The notes beneath the pieces were generated by a model. It was not told where the DNA came from and did not search any database. It saw only the letters and a program-made list of their open reading frames with translations. Below, piece by piece: positions 30,301 through 41,800 of a stretch of DNA of 64,000 bases. Made by a program: the position numbers and the translations under genes. Each line of letters begins with the position of its first letter. The first letter of the stretch is position 1. Source of the stretch: Sipunculus nudus (Eukaryota; Annelida; Sipuncula; Golfingiida; Sipunculidae); NCBI GenBank assembly GCA_026874595.1, contig CM049310.1, positions 8,742,001 to 8,806,000 on the forward strand, in the 5' to 3' direction.

Positions 30301-30755
30301 ACTTCTTTGGTCTACAAATTTGAATAATCATTCATATACGTTCATCAAATTAATGATTAATTTGTATGTAAATTTGAATAATCATTCATATATTCATAAA
30401 GTAATTATTAATTTATATGTAAAGTGATTATTATTTACCTAATGGACTGTAATTTAAGGAGTGTGCATGGCTTCATATACTAAAAATCTTTAAATCTGCT
30501 GATTGGTATCACAATTACACCTACTGTAGATTTCTTCTGGGTTTTTCTCAAATGTTTTATGGTAATTCTGTTTCTTTACCTAGGACTTGTATCATAACAC
30601 TTATTTTATGAATAATAGATTTGTTCTGTCTATATTATACCAGAGAATGAGGGTAATATTTACTTTATTTTTGTTTTCAGGTTACATTAATTACAGATTC
30701 CCCATCGCCATCCAGAAAGCCACAGCCAAGCTTGAATCCATTCCTTGATGAGTGA
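325..30755 (+). CDS. VPS11: VPS11, core subunit of HOPS/CORVET tethering complexes (5' end missing)
   Basis: Exons: 325-422, 2169-2325, 3757-3846, 4578-4714, 5606-5738, 6296-6375, 6853-6927, 7433-7511, 7888-8034, 8613-8804, 9583-9688, 15012-15112, 15563-15646, 16240-16290, 16818-16906, 17270-17344, 17920-18097, 18564-18685, 24628-24723, 25223-25282, 26479-26545, 27668-27733, 30681-30755. All junctions are GT/AG and the exons total 2358 nt, an open frame of 785 residues plus TGA. Family knowledge: VPS11 is a scaffold of the endosome/lysosome tethers CORVET and HOPS. Visible parts, in order: end of the N-terminal beta-propeller ([12 protein letters not shown] onward), alpha-solenoid with clathrin-type repeats ([54 protein letters not shown]), a charged coiled coil (exon 18), and a RING-H2 finger C-x2-C-x12-C-x-H-x2-H-x2-C-x10-C-x2-C split over exons 19 and 20. 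A short tail follows ([13 protein letters not shown]). Human VPS11 is 941 residues, so about 155 N-terminal codons lie upstream. The longest introns (after exons 11 and 18) are filled with repeats. Confidence 0.97.
466..1656 (+). mobile_element. Family A Helentron-like non-autonomous element, copy 1
   Basis: It opens with ATGCCCC-C-GCCAC AAA GTGGC-C-GGGGCAT (466-494), a hairpin with one C.C mismatch. The body is about six tandem units of ~180 bp; the motif CATGTACGGACTTTTTTTCGC recurs near 719, 901, 1081, 1261 and 1441. The end carries GGTGGGGGCAT (1623-1633), the reverse complement of the first 11 bases with one change, then a small stem GTGTC-ATTCC-GACAC (1636-1650), then ATCTAG. It lies in the VPS11 intron 44 bp after an exon. 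Short ORFs inside are repeat read-through. The Helentron/HINE assignment is by architecture only; no transposase is present. Confidence 0.75.
2623..3030 (+). repeat. Degenerate GAGACC/GAGACT simple repeat in VPS11 intron
   Basis: The words GAGACC, GAGACT and GAGATC recur irregularly (for example 2654-2720 and 2998-3012). A related patch (CAGAGACTGAGACTC) follows at 3507-3525. No period is constant, so it is low-complexity decay rather than a clean array. Confidence 0.45.
3033..3470 (+). repeat. Clustered ACTCTTTTT words in VPS11 intron
   Basis: ACTCTTTTT occurs at about 3034, 3054, 3091, 3101, 3411 and 3444, with an ATTCACTCTTTA variant at 3419. Between 3130 and 3405 nothing recognisable is seen. 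It is pyrimidine-rich but not beside an exon; the next acceptor is at 3756. Confidence 0.4.
10495..12368 (+). mobile_element. Family B Helentron-like non-autonomous element, copy 1
   Basis: It starts with a hairpin, AGCTCAGCTGACT-TTC-AGTCATGCTGAGCT (10495-10524), then a TCCGT-rich stretch. About five tandem units of ~337 bp follow; GGTCTCTGTTACCCATAT recurs near 10662, 11001, 11338, 11675 and 12015. It ends with AGTCAGCTGAGC (12332-12343), the inverted copy of the 5' tip, then the perfect palindrome TGACCCATGGGTCA (12348-12361) and CTTGTTT. It lies in the 5.3 kb VPS11 intron after exon 11. No transposase ORF is present. Confidence 0.8.
12877..13178. mobile_element. Possible MITE with AGGGCTTGACATTAA-type ends
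   Basis: The left end TAGGGCTTGACATTAA and the inverted right end (…AATGATAAGCCCTG) match at about 12 of 15 positions. The same end type bounds 45274-45652. No clean target-site duplication is visible, so this copy is old or its edges are misjudged. Confidence 0.4.
18698..18967 (+). other. Unexplained higher-GC patch with open frames in VPS11 intron 18
   Basis: From about 18725 to 18965 the base composition rises well above the surrounding intron, and two overlapping plus-strand frames stay open (89 and 61 codons). The predicted peptides are hydrophobic and Cys/Leu rich, with the phrase [20 protein letters not shown] do not recognise a family. It could be a fragment of a retroposed or mobile coding sequence; nothing shows that it is expressed. 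Confidence 0.3.
19043..19266 (+). repeat. 62 bp tandem array containing copies of the 3' end of VPS11 exon 18
   Basis: CAGATAGAGGAACT starts at 19043, 19105, 19167 and 19229, exactly 62 bp apart. Each unit carries ATAGAGGAAC(T/A)(T/A)AAAACAAG followed by GTAC, GTAA or AGGTAC. This matches the last ~23 bases of exon 18 and its donor (18663-18690), with one or two changes. An ACAG or CAGCAG precedes each copy like a splice acceptor. Confidence 0.85.
19550..20960 (+). mobile_element. Family E tandem-core element, copy 1
   Basis: It begins with a hairpin, AGCTCAGCTGACT-ATA-AGTCATCTGAGCT (19550-19578), and a TCCGTCCGTCCGTC run, as in family B, but the body differs. The unit is ~680 bp: GACCATGGCACGTTT recurs at 20116 and 20797, and ATGGGCCCAAACATAATGCA at about 19907 and 20586. 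Its own 3' end is not seen before 21000; a B/E-type terminus at 24217-24252 could be the displaced end (inference). Confidence 0.6.
22121..24204 (+). mobile_element. Family A Helentron-like element, copy 2, interrupted by a C element
   Basis: It has the same 5' hairpin as copy 1 (22121-22149). Units of ~180 bp are marked by GTACGGACTT-type motifs at 22221, 22401, 22581, 22764, 22945 and 23125. A foreign block occupies about 23135-23818, after which the A array resumes (TTTCGCAATG). The 3' part holds GGCGGGGGCAT (24171-24181), an exact reverse complement of the first 11 bases, the stem GTGTCG-TTC-CGACAC (24184-24198) and CTAG. It lies in VPS11 intron 18. Confidence 0.8.
23135..23818 (+). mobile_element. 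Family C tandem-core element nested in family A copy 2
   Basis: The block interrupts an A unit. It has a CTGTCCGTCCGTCC stretch and two units ~304 bp apart: GATATCTC(T/C)(A)AAAGG(A)ATTC at about 23269 and 23573, and AAGATGGGTGA(C/T)CTTGACC at about 23350 and 23655. GGTGGCGCCACC sits at 23499-23510. The right edge shows CTGATTATCAG (23790-23800) and ends CTAG (23815-23818), resembling the A terminus. The left edge is approximate. Confidence 0.6.
24217..24252 (+). repeat. Isolated B/E-type 3' terminus
   Basis: AGCTGAGCACTGTGACCCAC followed by GGGTCCCTTGTTTT resembles the conserved 3' end of family B (AGCTGAGC, then TGACCCATGGGTCA, then CTTGTTT). It lies 13 bp after the A2 end. No B unit adjoins it on the left, so it may be the displaced end of the E element that starts at 19550. 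Confidence 0.5.
26611..27391. mobile_element. TIR element with CTGTGRAAGTGG ends and TA flanks
   Basis: The left end CTGTGAAAGTGGTT and inverted right end (AACCACTTCCACAG) differ at one base. Both are flanked by TA (26609-26610 and 27392-27393), fitting a TA target duplication. AATTTTCGC-type blocks lie inside both ends. It is 781 bp with no transposase ORF, so non-autonomous. It lies in VPS11 intron 21. Confidence 0.65.
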
Positions 30756-32885
30756 TAGATCAGTGTGTCCATGATATTGTGTCATTAATAAAACATTCAT
30801 AAATGTACTGCATGGACAATTAAGTACAAATAATCAAGAACTTCTTTTTAAATTGTGTCAGACAATATTTGCTGCTACACATTGTGATGCTAGATATATT
30901 GTTTGGCAACACCATGGTTGTTACATGCATTAGCATGACATGGCTCAACATCGACAGAAAAAAAAAAACCTGAGAGGACTAGTAAATATATGAAAAGGCT
31001 ATTGGTCCTCACAGGAAAATTAGTATTCTTTCTTTACTATATTCAATCATTAGTATCCTATCAAGTTTAAGGCATACTTTGAAAAATGATATACAGGTTG
31101 TATGAAATCATGACACTGGTTAAAATCTAATGGTTTACTTTATGCATTGCAAAATTTAGAACAGTTGTTAAATATCAGTATTAAAGTTTTGGAACTGATG
31201 CAGACAAGTTAGCTTATTATATAGAATGGCAGGTTAAAATGATGATGGTGACTGGCAACATTCCTTTTGAGGTTGACTCAGATTATTTAGGCTTACATGT
31301 ATGAATGGAGACAAATTTAGCAATCAGTTGCTTTTGTATATCATTAGACATTGCAACCAGGTAGATCTTAATTGTTTTAAACATTAAGACTTTTTTTTCA
31401 AATTGGGATGAGGCCATGACAATCCTTGACATTTAGTGTTTAAAAATTGTATATTTCATGTTGAGTTGCTTATTTTTTAAGCCGTTTCAGTTAATGGAGC
31501 ATGTGCAATAAATGATTTTTAGACATTACTGATTGAAGTGATGTTGATTATAATATAGATAATTGTCACAGAAATAAAGTAATAATATTACACAGAGACT
31601 GCATAGTCAAAGGCTTTTGATTATTTTGCATCTGTTGTAGACACATATATCCCGGCAGATATTGGGGATGTTATTTTACACAGTACTATGTAACTGTAGA
31701 AGGACATCTTCCACAAATGATTTATCAACAGTGTACCCATAAGAAGGGAGCATTACTTCCTCTTATGGCAGGTTGAGTGAACACTACCCCTTGGAGCATG
31801 TTTATGTTTCCTTGAAAAGCATAGAGACAGGCCCTATATGTGTAGCCCTTGATACTCTTCAGATTTGCACATAGATGCAAAGTTATCATGAAGTGAAGCA
31901 AAGCCTAACCAAATATATTACAGCAGCTGGGACAGGATTTTTGCCTAGTTTAATCTGAATAGGCCAAAAGGCCCATGTTACAAAAAGCAGAACAGGGATA
32001 TAATATCTAGTGGTCTGAAATATATATGCATGCGTGTATATTGTCGTTTCCCTAGTGCAGAGTTATCTGTGATTGGTTGTCAGAGGGAATGCTTGGGCAC
32101 AAATGGGTCGAAAAATGCAATTCCTTGAGTCAGTTTGTTGGACATGTTGTTTTTTTAAGACTTAAAAATTAAGTATTTTATTTATGTATTATGTTAGGAT
32201 ATTTTTTTTGGGGGGGGGGGGGGGGGGGGTGAGGGGACAACTGTGTATCACTTGTCCCAAAATACTACAGCTGAAAATATTTTGTGTATGAAGAGTCAAG
32301 GGAAAGAAGCATTTATGTGGTACAGTTTGAGATGTGTAACAGTGCTGTGTGTACTGTAAGACACCATAAGAATTAAACATATATCTGAAAGATACTCTTT
32401 TTTTTTATCCTTTCTTGGTCAAAGCTAACTCTTGTGTATCTGAGCAGGACATTTCCTTATCACATCTTGTGCTGCCTTCCTGAATGTTCTGATTTCTACA
32501 AGTTGCAGTGTTTTGCCGTCACAGATCATTTAGTGTATCATATATGAATTTAAAAAACAAATTCTAAATATAATAAAACATTTAATTGTAAACATTATTT
32601 TCACAGTCCTCCCAAAGAGCCGCACCTTTGCAGCTCTGGTCAGTTTATAAACACAACATACATAAACACATCATGGACATTAACTGGTCCAAGCTGGAGT
32701 GGTAGCAACACTGTATAATATAAAATAGTCAATATGATTTAATATTACCCTAATCATGTAAGTATATCAGCAAATATGATATATTTTGGACAACTTGTGC
32801 GGAGTCTTATAATAAACTTTTTGTACACTAATACAACAATATTAAATTTAAGGCATGTTGGACGGAGAGTTTGCGTGTGTGCTTG
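30756..32885. other. Spacer between convergent VPS11 and DNAJC27
   Basis: It holds the 3' UTRs of both genes and no supported ORF. Notable is an abrupt run of T8 followed by G20 (32202-32229). TTTATT at 32177-32182 is a possible AATAAA for the minus-strand DNAJC27 transcript. Otherwise the sequence is ordinary AT-rich DNA. Confidence 0.6.
30787..30792 (+). terminator. Candidate VPS11 polyadenylation signal (proximal)
   Basis: AATAAA lies 32 nt after the VPS11 stop codon. Further AATAAA hexamers at 31507-31512 and 31573-31578 are alternatives that would give a longer 3' UTR. No transcript evidence is available to choose. Confidence 0.35.
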
Positions 32886-35800
32886 TCATCTGGCATTCTT
32901 CAACATGGCTGTACGAGCAGCAACTAGCATTTTAAACGCCTCTTCACTGCCTGGGGCTACACTTTTGTCAGGATGGAGGAGCACAGCTAGCTTTCTGTAA
33001 GCCTTGTTGATATCATCCCTGGAAAGAGAGGCAAATGAATACATGAGGTTAATCAGTATGGTGTTGAATAAATTTAATAATAATGGTAGATATAAATGAA
33101 ATTGCAATGCTAATATATGCTGAAAGACAAATCCTGCAAAAATCCGGATGGTCAGCATTAAAACAGTTTAAATTTGTCAATAAAAGGTCCAAAAGGCTAT
33201 TTTTAAGATTTAAAGATTATTTTGATGAAGAATGTCAACAGAAATGTGATTTATCCAAGTTATTCTCAAAATAAACTTTAACAAAAATAAACTTTACAGC
33301 AATGATAAAATATCTCAGTAGTTAAATGACAAGTTTCACCCTATCCCCTTTAAAAATACCCTTCAGATTCCAAAGGCAAGCCAGCTTGGGATAAACTGAT
33401 CAGCTGGTCAAATCAGTAATCTAGTCACTGAATCTAGGTCCAAACTCCTTTAATACTTGATTACAATGATCTGCCATATTGTTGAACATGCTACATGAAA
33501 TTGTTCACAGTTAAACATGGTGATTACAGACAATATTCACAAAACTTAAATCAGCTTGAACAAATTAGATGTAAAAATTAATACAAGAGGCACTTACTTT
33601 GAGGCTGAAGGATGAATACCCAGTTTCTCCCAGTTGGCAGTAGTATTTTTGAGTCGCTGGATAGCATCAACCTGTTCCTTCGTGTATCCTAACTGTGTTG
33701 TCATTGGCTGAGGCTTCCCACCTGACTCCACCGATTCAACTACCCCTTCAAACAGTGTCTAAAAATAAAACAAGTGACCCATGGGTCATGACGCTCAGCT
33801 GACTGGGAAGAGATTCACAAAAGGAAATTTTATCATCAGAATGGTAGTATATACCCATTCAACTGAAGCATCAAACAGATAAACAACAGGCCAAGATTGT
33901 GTCTGTATTTATATATCTCAAAAATAGAGAAAAAATGTGTAAACTTTAAAAACTAGAACACGGGTAGCCAACAAGCGACTACTTGTATCCGCCAAAATCA
34001 GTGTGGAACGGGTGAAGTGATGCATGGATTGAGTGGCAAGGGGAAATAGAGTGAGGTATGTTGCATATTAGCATGGATGTCTGCAGCCTAAATGTGTATG
34101 TAGGTTGTGCCACCTACCACAAATCCAGAAAGCTATCCAAGGTGTATACATATGAGAAATTTTAGGCAGAAAAGTCAAACCACTACATGTATATGAGTGA
34201 TTTTAGCCCACGACAAACAGACAGACGCTGTGAAAAAATGGTTGCAGGTGGCGCCACCAGTTTTGCGTATAATAAAGAGCTATGCGAGATCTATACACAT
34301 GCAAAATTTTTGCCAAATCGGTCAAACGGTTCCCGAGATATGAGCTTGGAGGTCTTCAGCGTGAACATGAATGTAGGTGGTGCCACCTGTCATAAAATCA
34401 AGAAAGCTATCCAGGATGTATATGCATGCCAAATTGCAGGTGAATTAGTCAATTCACTGCAGAGATATGAGTGATTTTAACCCAAGGCAGATGAACAAAT
34501 GGACACTGTGCATACATGGTTGCAGGTGGCGCCACCATTTATTTGTGTATGTTATAAAGCTATCCAAGAGCTACATTTGTATCAATTTTATTTCCTGATC
34601 AGTCAAACGGTTCCCGAGATATCAGGGTTTATGTTTGGAAACAGACTCACAAATGGACGCTGGGTAGAGAGGAAAGTTCAGAGGTCAATGCAAATTGGTG
34701 AGGCACCAGTTCACATGTCCACCAGTCTGCAGAAACTAATAAAAACACTTTATGGTCAATATCCATGCAAAGAATCATGGAGATCTCTGCATTAGTTGTT
34801 CAGCTTTTGTATCAAACTGTCCATTATTCTGAGGGATACTTTGGAGTCCTATAGCTTGAAGGATATGGGTAACAGAGACCTAACTTCAAGTTTCCACAGG
34901 CACTTTTCATGGGCCTCCTTGCATGACAAGAATGAAGATTCTAGGTCCAGTTGTTACAATTTGTACCATGTTGACAGATAACCACATCTTTAAAGGTCTC
35001 AAAAATAGAGAAAAAAATTTGAAAAAAAAGGTGCCGCACCCAGTCTGCAGAAACAGCTCATGATCAATATGTATGCCGAAAATCATGACCATCAGTGTTG
35101 TAGTTATTGAGATGTTGCAGTTTGTTTTTATCAAATTTTCAATTATTCTGGGGGGTAATTGGGAGCCCCCCACAGCCCAAAGGATATGGGTTACAGAGAC
35201 CTGATTTCAGGTTTCCATGGAGACTTTTCATAGGTCTCTCACTGTGTCAAGAATGAAGATTCTAGGTCCAGTCTTTATGATTTGTGCCCTGTTAACAGCT
35301 GTTCACATTTTTAAAGGTCTCAAAAATAGAGAAAACAATTCATAAAAATTGAAAAATACAGGTAGCGCCACCAGTCTGCAGAAACTGATGAAACATCTCA
35401 TGATCAATATGTATGCCAAAATTCGTGACCGTCAGTGATGTAGTTGATGAGATATTGAAGTTTTTGTATGAAATTTTTTACTATTTTTGGGGATACTTTG
35501 GGGCCCCATAGCTCGAAGAATATGGGTAACAGAGACCTAATTTCAGGTTTCCATGGAGACTTTTCATTGGTCTCCCTGTGTGTCATGAATGAAGATTCTA
35601 GGTCCAGTCGTTACGATTTGTACCCTGTTGACAGATAATTACATCCTTAAAGGTCTCAAAAATAGAGAAAAAAAATTGTGAAAATTTTGAAAAAAATACT
35701 GGTGGCGCCACCAGTCTGCAGGAACTGATGGAACACCTTGATCAATATGTATGCCAAAAATCATGACCATCAGTGTTGTAGTTATTGAGATGTTGCAGTT

Positions 35801-38800
35801 TGTTTTTATCAAATTTTCAATTATTCTGGGGGATAATTGGGAGCCCCCCACAGCCCAAAGGATATGGGTTACAGAGACCTTATTTCAGGTTTCCATGGAG
35901 ACTTTTCATAGGTCTCTCAGTGTGTCAAGAATGAAGATTCTAGGTCCAGTCTTTATGATTTGTGCCCTGTTAACAGCTGTTCACATTTTTAAAGGTCTCA
36001 AAAATAGAGAAAACAATTCGTAAAAATTGAAAAATACAGGTAGCGCCACCAGTCTGCAGAAACTGATGAAACATCTCATGATCAATATGTATGCCAAAAT
36101 TTGTGACCATCAGCGATGTAGTTGATGAAATATTGAAGTTTTTGTATGAAATTTTTGACTATTTTGGGGGGTACTTTGGGGCCCCATAGCTCGAAGGATA
36201 TGGGTAACAAAGACCTAATTTCTGGTTTCCATGGAGACTTTTCATAGGTCTCTCAGTTTGTCAAGAATGAAGATTCTAGGTCCAGTCGTTACGGTTTGTG
36301 CCACGTTAACAGATGACAGCATCCTTAAAGGTTTCAAAAACAGAGAAAACAATTCGTAAAAATTGAAAAATACAGGTGGCGCCACCAGTCTGCAGGAACT
36401 CATGGAACATCTCATGATCAATATGTATGCCAAAAATCATGACCATCAGTGATGTAGTTAATGAGATATTGAAGTTTTTGTATGAAATTTTTGACTATTC
36501 TGGGGGTACCTTGGGGCCCCATAGCTCGAAGGATATGAGTAACAGAGACCTAATTTCTGGTTTCCAAGGTGATTATTCATGGACCTCTTAGGGTGTCAAG
36601 AATTAAGATTCTAGGTCAAGTCTTTACGATTTGTGCCTTGTTAACAGATGTTCACATTTTTAAAGGTCTCAAAAATAGAGAAAAAAAATTGTGAAAATCG
36701 AAAAATACAGGTGGCGCCACCAGTCTGCAGGAACTGATGGAACATCTCATGATTAATATGTATGCAAAAAATCATGACCATCAGTCAAGTAGTTAATGAG
36801 ATATTGAAGTTTTTGTATGAAATTTTTGACTATTCTGGGGGGTACTTTGGGGCCCCATAGCTCAAAGGATATGGATAACAGAGACCTAATTTCTGGGTTC
36901 CTAGGAGATATTTCATGGACCTCTCAGAATCCCAAGTTACAAGATTCTAGGTCCAGCGGTTACGATTTCTGCCTGGTTAACGGATGGACAGACGGACGAC
37001 GGACAAAGAGTGATCGCTATAGCTCAGATGACTTAAAGTCAGCTGAGCTAAAAAAAAGGTGAGAACCTGGACTTCAATAACAGAGATCAAGCTGCTTAAG
37101 AACTCTTAACCACATCTTGGGTATATTCACGAGATTGAATGAAGATTCTATTTTATTCTCCTGTTAATCAGAACAATATGGGCAGTTTTCAATCCTTAAC
37201 AAGCCAGATTCCTCTATTAAGTGAAAAAATGTGGACATTTCAAAAGCTGCAGTTTTTTTTTAATTTTAATATGCCTACAGCTATAGAGTATTAACACTGT
37301 TAACATGGATAACAATGTTTTGAGAACTTTCAGTATTTCTGAATCAAAAGCTGCTGCTGATGTTGTAAAAACTAATCAATCGATAGTAACCATTATGCTT
37401 GACCACTGATGTGAATATTTTAAAAAATTAATATTGATAAATATTTAAGCAATACCTCTCACATCTATAAATGAGACCAAGACTGTACCTGAAACATTTC
37501 ATTGATGCCATCCCCGTTTAGTGCTGATGTCTCAAAGTAGTGAAAGCCTTTACTGTCTGCCCAAAGCCGGCCATCAGCCTCATCAACCACACGCTTCCTG
37601 TCACACTAAAACAAATTCCCCTGACCATAAATAAGTGGTAAACATATGTAAATAGATCTACTCCAGAAATGTCCACCAATGAGGGCCATCTGGCTGGTCA
37701 AGCCTGCTGGTGGTTCAAACAATGCCTGCTCCAGCACTCCCTGGCCATATTATGTAGCATTTACCCTGTATATAAACTGAACTATATTCTGTATAATGGC
37801 TTCTTTTAGTCACTAATTAGCTCCGCTGACTACAAGTCATCTGAGCTATAGTCATGGTCCTTTGTCCGTCGTACATCCATTAACAAGGCACTTTTGAAAG
37901 AGTAAGACCTATGAATCCAAAATTTGAGAGAGTTAAATGTCCCCAAGTTCTCCTACCACCCTAAAAATTAGGTCACTTTTGGGATATTAGGAAAAAAACC
38001 GCCATTTTTCTTTAAAAACCTATTGTTACACCTCAAGACTACCCACTGTGAAAACCGCTGACATTGTTTCGTTCAAATTTGGCATATATGGTCCTCTGTA
38101 TATTTCCTATGCACTTGCCAGAAATTAGGTCAATATTGCGTCAGTTTTATAAGTTATAGATCCGAACATAGTGTACCTTGTCTAAACATCAGGAAATATA
38201 TTTACCTACATTACATGTAGTGGTGGGAGTCAGTTTCTTTTTCATAATTGATCATCGGACTGGGCAAACCGATTGATGATCGATTATTAATCGGTTCAGA
38301 CAAATATAATGAAATATGCAATTATCTGTGAAACTGTACTCTCTTAACCCAGCCCGTATATGTCTTAGTAATTCTACCTTAGGAAAAGAAGTCTTTGCCT
38401 TTTTTATATTTTCCTAATATTACTAAGATGTGCTATTCAAAGTTTCATTTTAATTAATTATAATAATCAAGAATTAAACCACAGTTTAGGACATCTATAC
38501 TTGCTGGCCCTCATGAATACTCCCGCGTATCATTTTAACTTCACCACCAGCAATGACTTTCATTTTATAACAATTATGACGACTGCCGACATGCATACTG
38601 GTTTTACAGGCCCGCCAGGAAAAATACAGGCCTAAATAATTTTTGGTAAAAAATTTTTAAAAAAGTTACTGAAAGCTAAATATATATTTACTCATGCGAC
38701 AGCGGCACCTGGAATCAGTTGAAGAGATTATTTCTGCGAGAATCTCGCAAAATTGGCATAGACCTGGAATATTATGGAGCATTTAAACGCCATATCGCCC

Positions 38801-41800
38801 AATTTTGCAATGAACATCTCGTTAGAAACCTCTCCGCTAATTCTGCAGCTCCCTGCCAGCTCACGGAGGTTAATTAAGTCCTCTGTTCTCCCATTTAACG
38901 TATAATACTCAGTTAGATACGGAGGTTATTTGGGAACACAGACTCATTATATGAAATGCGGAATGTTGTAAAAAATGGAAGAATAATTTATGCCTATAAC
39001 ATAAAGGCATTCTGGAAAAAAACAATCCTGAGTATGATATAATCGATAGTTGCCTTTGGTAATTGAGGGCTTGAAAGTGGCAGCAAACCGACTGACTTTC
39101 GAAAAAACTTGATGATCGGCCCACCACTAATTACATGTTAATGGTTGAAGGTAGAGAGTCTTTTATTTATTTTAGATTTAATTGTATACCAGATATTAGA
39201 TCAGAAATTTGTAACAATCTTAAGTTATTAACATAAATTTATAATCAGTAACTTAAATATTGACCATGGCACGTTTTTTCCTGTGAGCTCCGTAAGTGTT
39301 ACTTTAATTTTCACAGCTTGTACACACAAGAATTAAATCTTTTATAATCTAAAATTTGAAAGCATTTGGTAAAGAATGTAGCTTTATTTGATAAAAATTG
39401 TAGCTTTTATCCAAATGTTTAGAAGACCATGTCATAAAAATAACTGCTGTTTACATCAGACATAGCCTACATGCCATACATGGTGTGGCAACCTGAGGCT
39501 GTTTATGTAACAATTGACAGGTCAAATAAACAAGATGAATCTTATAATTTCAATGTTAAATTCAATTTTTGTTCACTGTTGAATTTTTTTTTAAAACAAA
39601 TAACTTTTCAGGATTTGAATCCTAAGCTCAACATATTGCAAATTTATGTTATTAAATAATTTTTTTAAATATTCAAATGTGGTTATAAATTGGGATCTAA
39701 TAAAAGTGCTCACTGACATGTTTGAATATATATTTAGGTGTAAATACTTTGTAGCGTTTCATTTTTATCTCTTAAAGTTTGCTAGACCATGGTATGAATA
39801 ACACAGGTGCACTCAGTTAATCAGGAATATTCGGCAAACTTTCATGGGATTTAAATTTTAGCTCACACAGCCATATATTAAACTGCTGAGAAATAATGTG
39901 GTTGCCTATTTATAAGCGGGGGTTTTAATTTCGTGATATTCACAAATGTGAAATAATTGAGAATATGAAACCCTCGGGAATAAAATGTCCCATCAACTAA
40001 GATGAACAAGAGGGGATGATGCATCTGCAACAAGTGACCCATGGGTCATGACGCTCAGCTGACTGGGAAGAGATTCGCAAAAGGAAATTTTATCATCTGA
40101 ATGGTAGTACCCATGGTATATACTCATTCAACTGAACCATCAAACATGAACCAACAGGCCAAGATTGTGTCTGTATTTATATATCTCAAAAATAGAGAAA
40201 ATATGCGTAAACTTTAAAAAAAATACAGGTGGCTCCACCAGTCTGCAGAAACTAATAAAAACACTTAATGGTCAATAACCATGCAAAGAATCATGGTGAT
40301 CTCTTCATTAGTTGTTCAGATACTTCAGCTTTTGTATCAAATTTTCCATTATTCTGAGGGATACTTCGGAGTCCTATAGCTTGAAGGATATGGTTAACAG
40401 AGACCTAATTTCAGGTTTCCAAAGACACTTTTCATGGGCCTCCTTGCATGACAAGAATGAAGATTCTAGGTCCAGTTGTTACAATTTGTACCACGTTAAC
40501 AGATGACAGCATCCTTAAAGGTCTCAAAAATAGAGAAAAAAATCGAAAAATTGAATAAAGTATAGGTGGCACCACCAGTCTGCAGAAACTGATGAAACAC
40601 TCCATAATCAATATCCATGCAAAGAATCATGGTGATCTCTGCATTATTTGTTCAGATACTTCAGCTTTTGTATCAAATTGTCCATTATTCTGAGGGATAC
40701 TTCGGAGTCCTATAGCTCAAAGGATATGGGAAACAGAGACCTAATTTCAGGTTTCTACAGACACTTTTCATGGGCCTCCTTGCATGACAAGAATGAAGAT
40801 TCTAGGTCCAAATATTACAATTTGTACCCTGTTGACAGATAACCACATCTTTAAAGGTCTCAAAAATAGAGAAAAAAATTCGTTTAAATTTGAAAAAAAA
40901 AAATTGGAGGTGGCACACCCAGTCTGCAGAAACTGATGGAACACCTCATGATCAATATGTATGCCAAAAATCATGACCATCAGTGTTGTAGTTATTGAGA
41001 TAGTGCAGTTTTTGTATCAAATTTTTCATTATTCTCGGGGTTATTTTGGAGCCATACAGCTTAAAGGATATGGGTAACAGAGACCTAATTTCAGATTTCC
41101 ATGGAGACTTTTCATGGGTCTCCCTGTGTGTCAAAATGAAGATTCTAGGTCCCGTTGTTATGATTTGTGCCCTGTTAACAGATGTTCATATCTTTAAAGG
41201 TCTCAAAAATAGGGAAAAAAAATTTGTAAAAAAAACAAACAAATACAGGTGGTGCCACCAGTCTGCAGAAACTGATGAAACACTCCATGATCAATATCCA
41301 TGCAAACAATTATGGTGATCTCTGCATTAGTTGTACAGATACTTCAGCTTTTGTATCAAGTTTTTCCATTATTCTGAGCAGTACTTTGGACTGCCATAGC
41401 TCAAAGGATATGGGAAACAGAGACCTAATTTCAGGTTTCTACAGACCCTTTTCATGGGCCTCCTTGCATGACAAGAATGAAGATTCTAGGTCCAAATGTT
41501 ACAATTTGTACCCTGTTGACAGATAACTACATCCTTAAAGGTCTCAAAAATAGAGAAAAAAAATTGTAAAAAAATGAAAAAATACAGATGGCACCACCAG
41601 TCTGCAGGAACTTATGGAACACCACTTGATCAATATGTATGCCAAAAATCATGACCATCAGTGTTGTAGTTATTGAGATGTTGCAGTTTTTTTATCAAAT
41701 TTTCCATTATTCTTGGGAGTAATTGGGAGCCCCACAGCTCAAAGGATATGGGTAACAGATACCTTATTTCAGGGTACCATGGAGACTTTTCATAGGTCTC

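Noticed and set aside
40312-40842. Recurring 60-95 codon ORFs ([10 protein letters not shown]..., [13 protein letters not shown]...) in family B copies
   Set aside because: They repeat with each ~337 bp unit, on the same element strand, and a unit length that is not a multiple of three prevents a continuous protein. They are repeat read-through, not genes.
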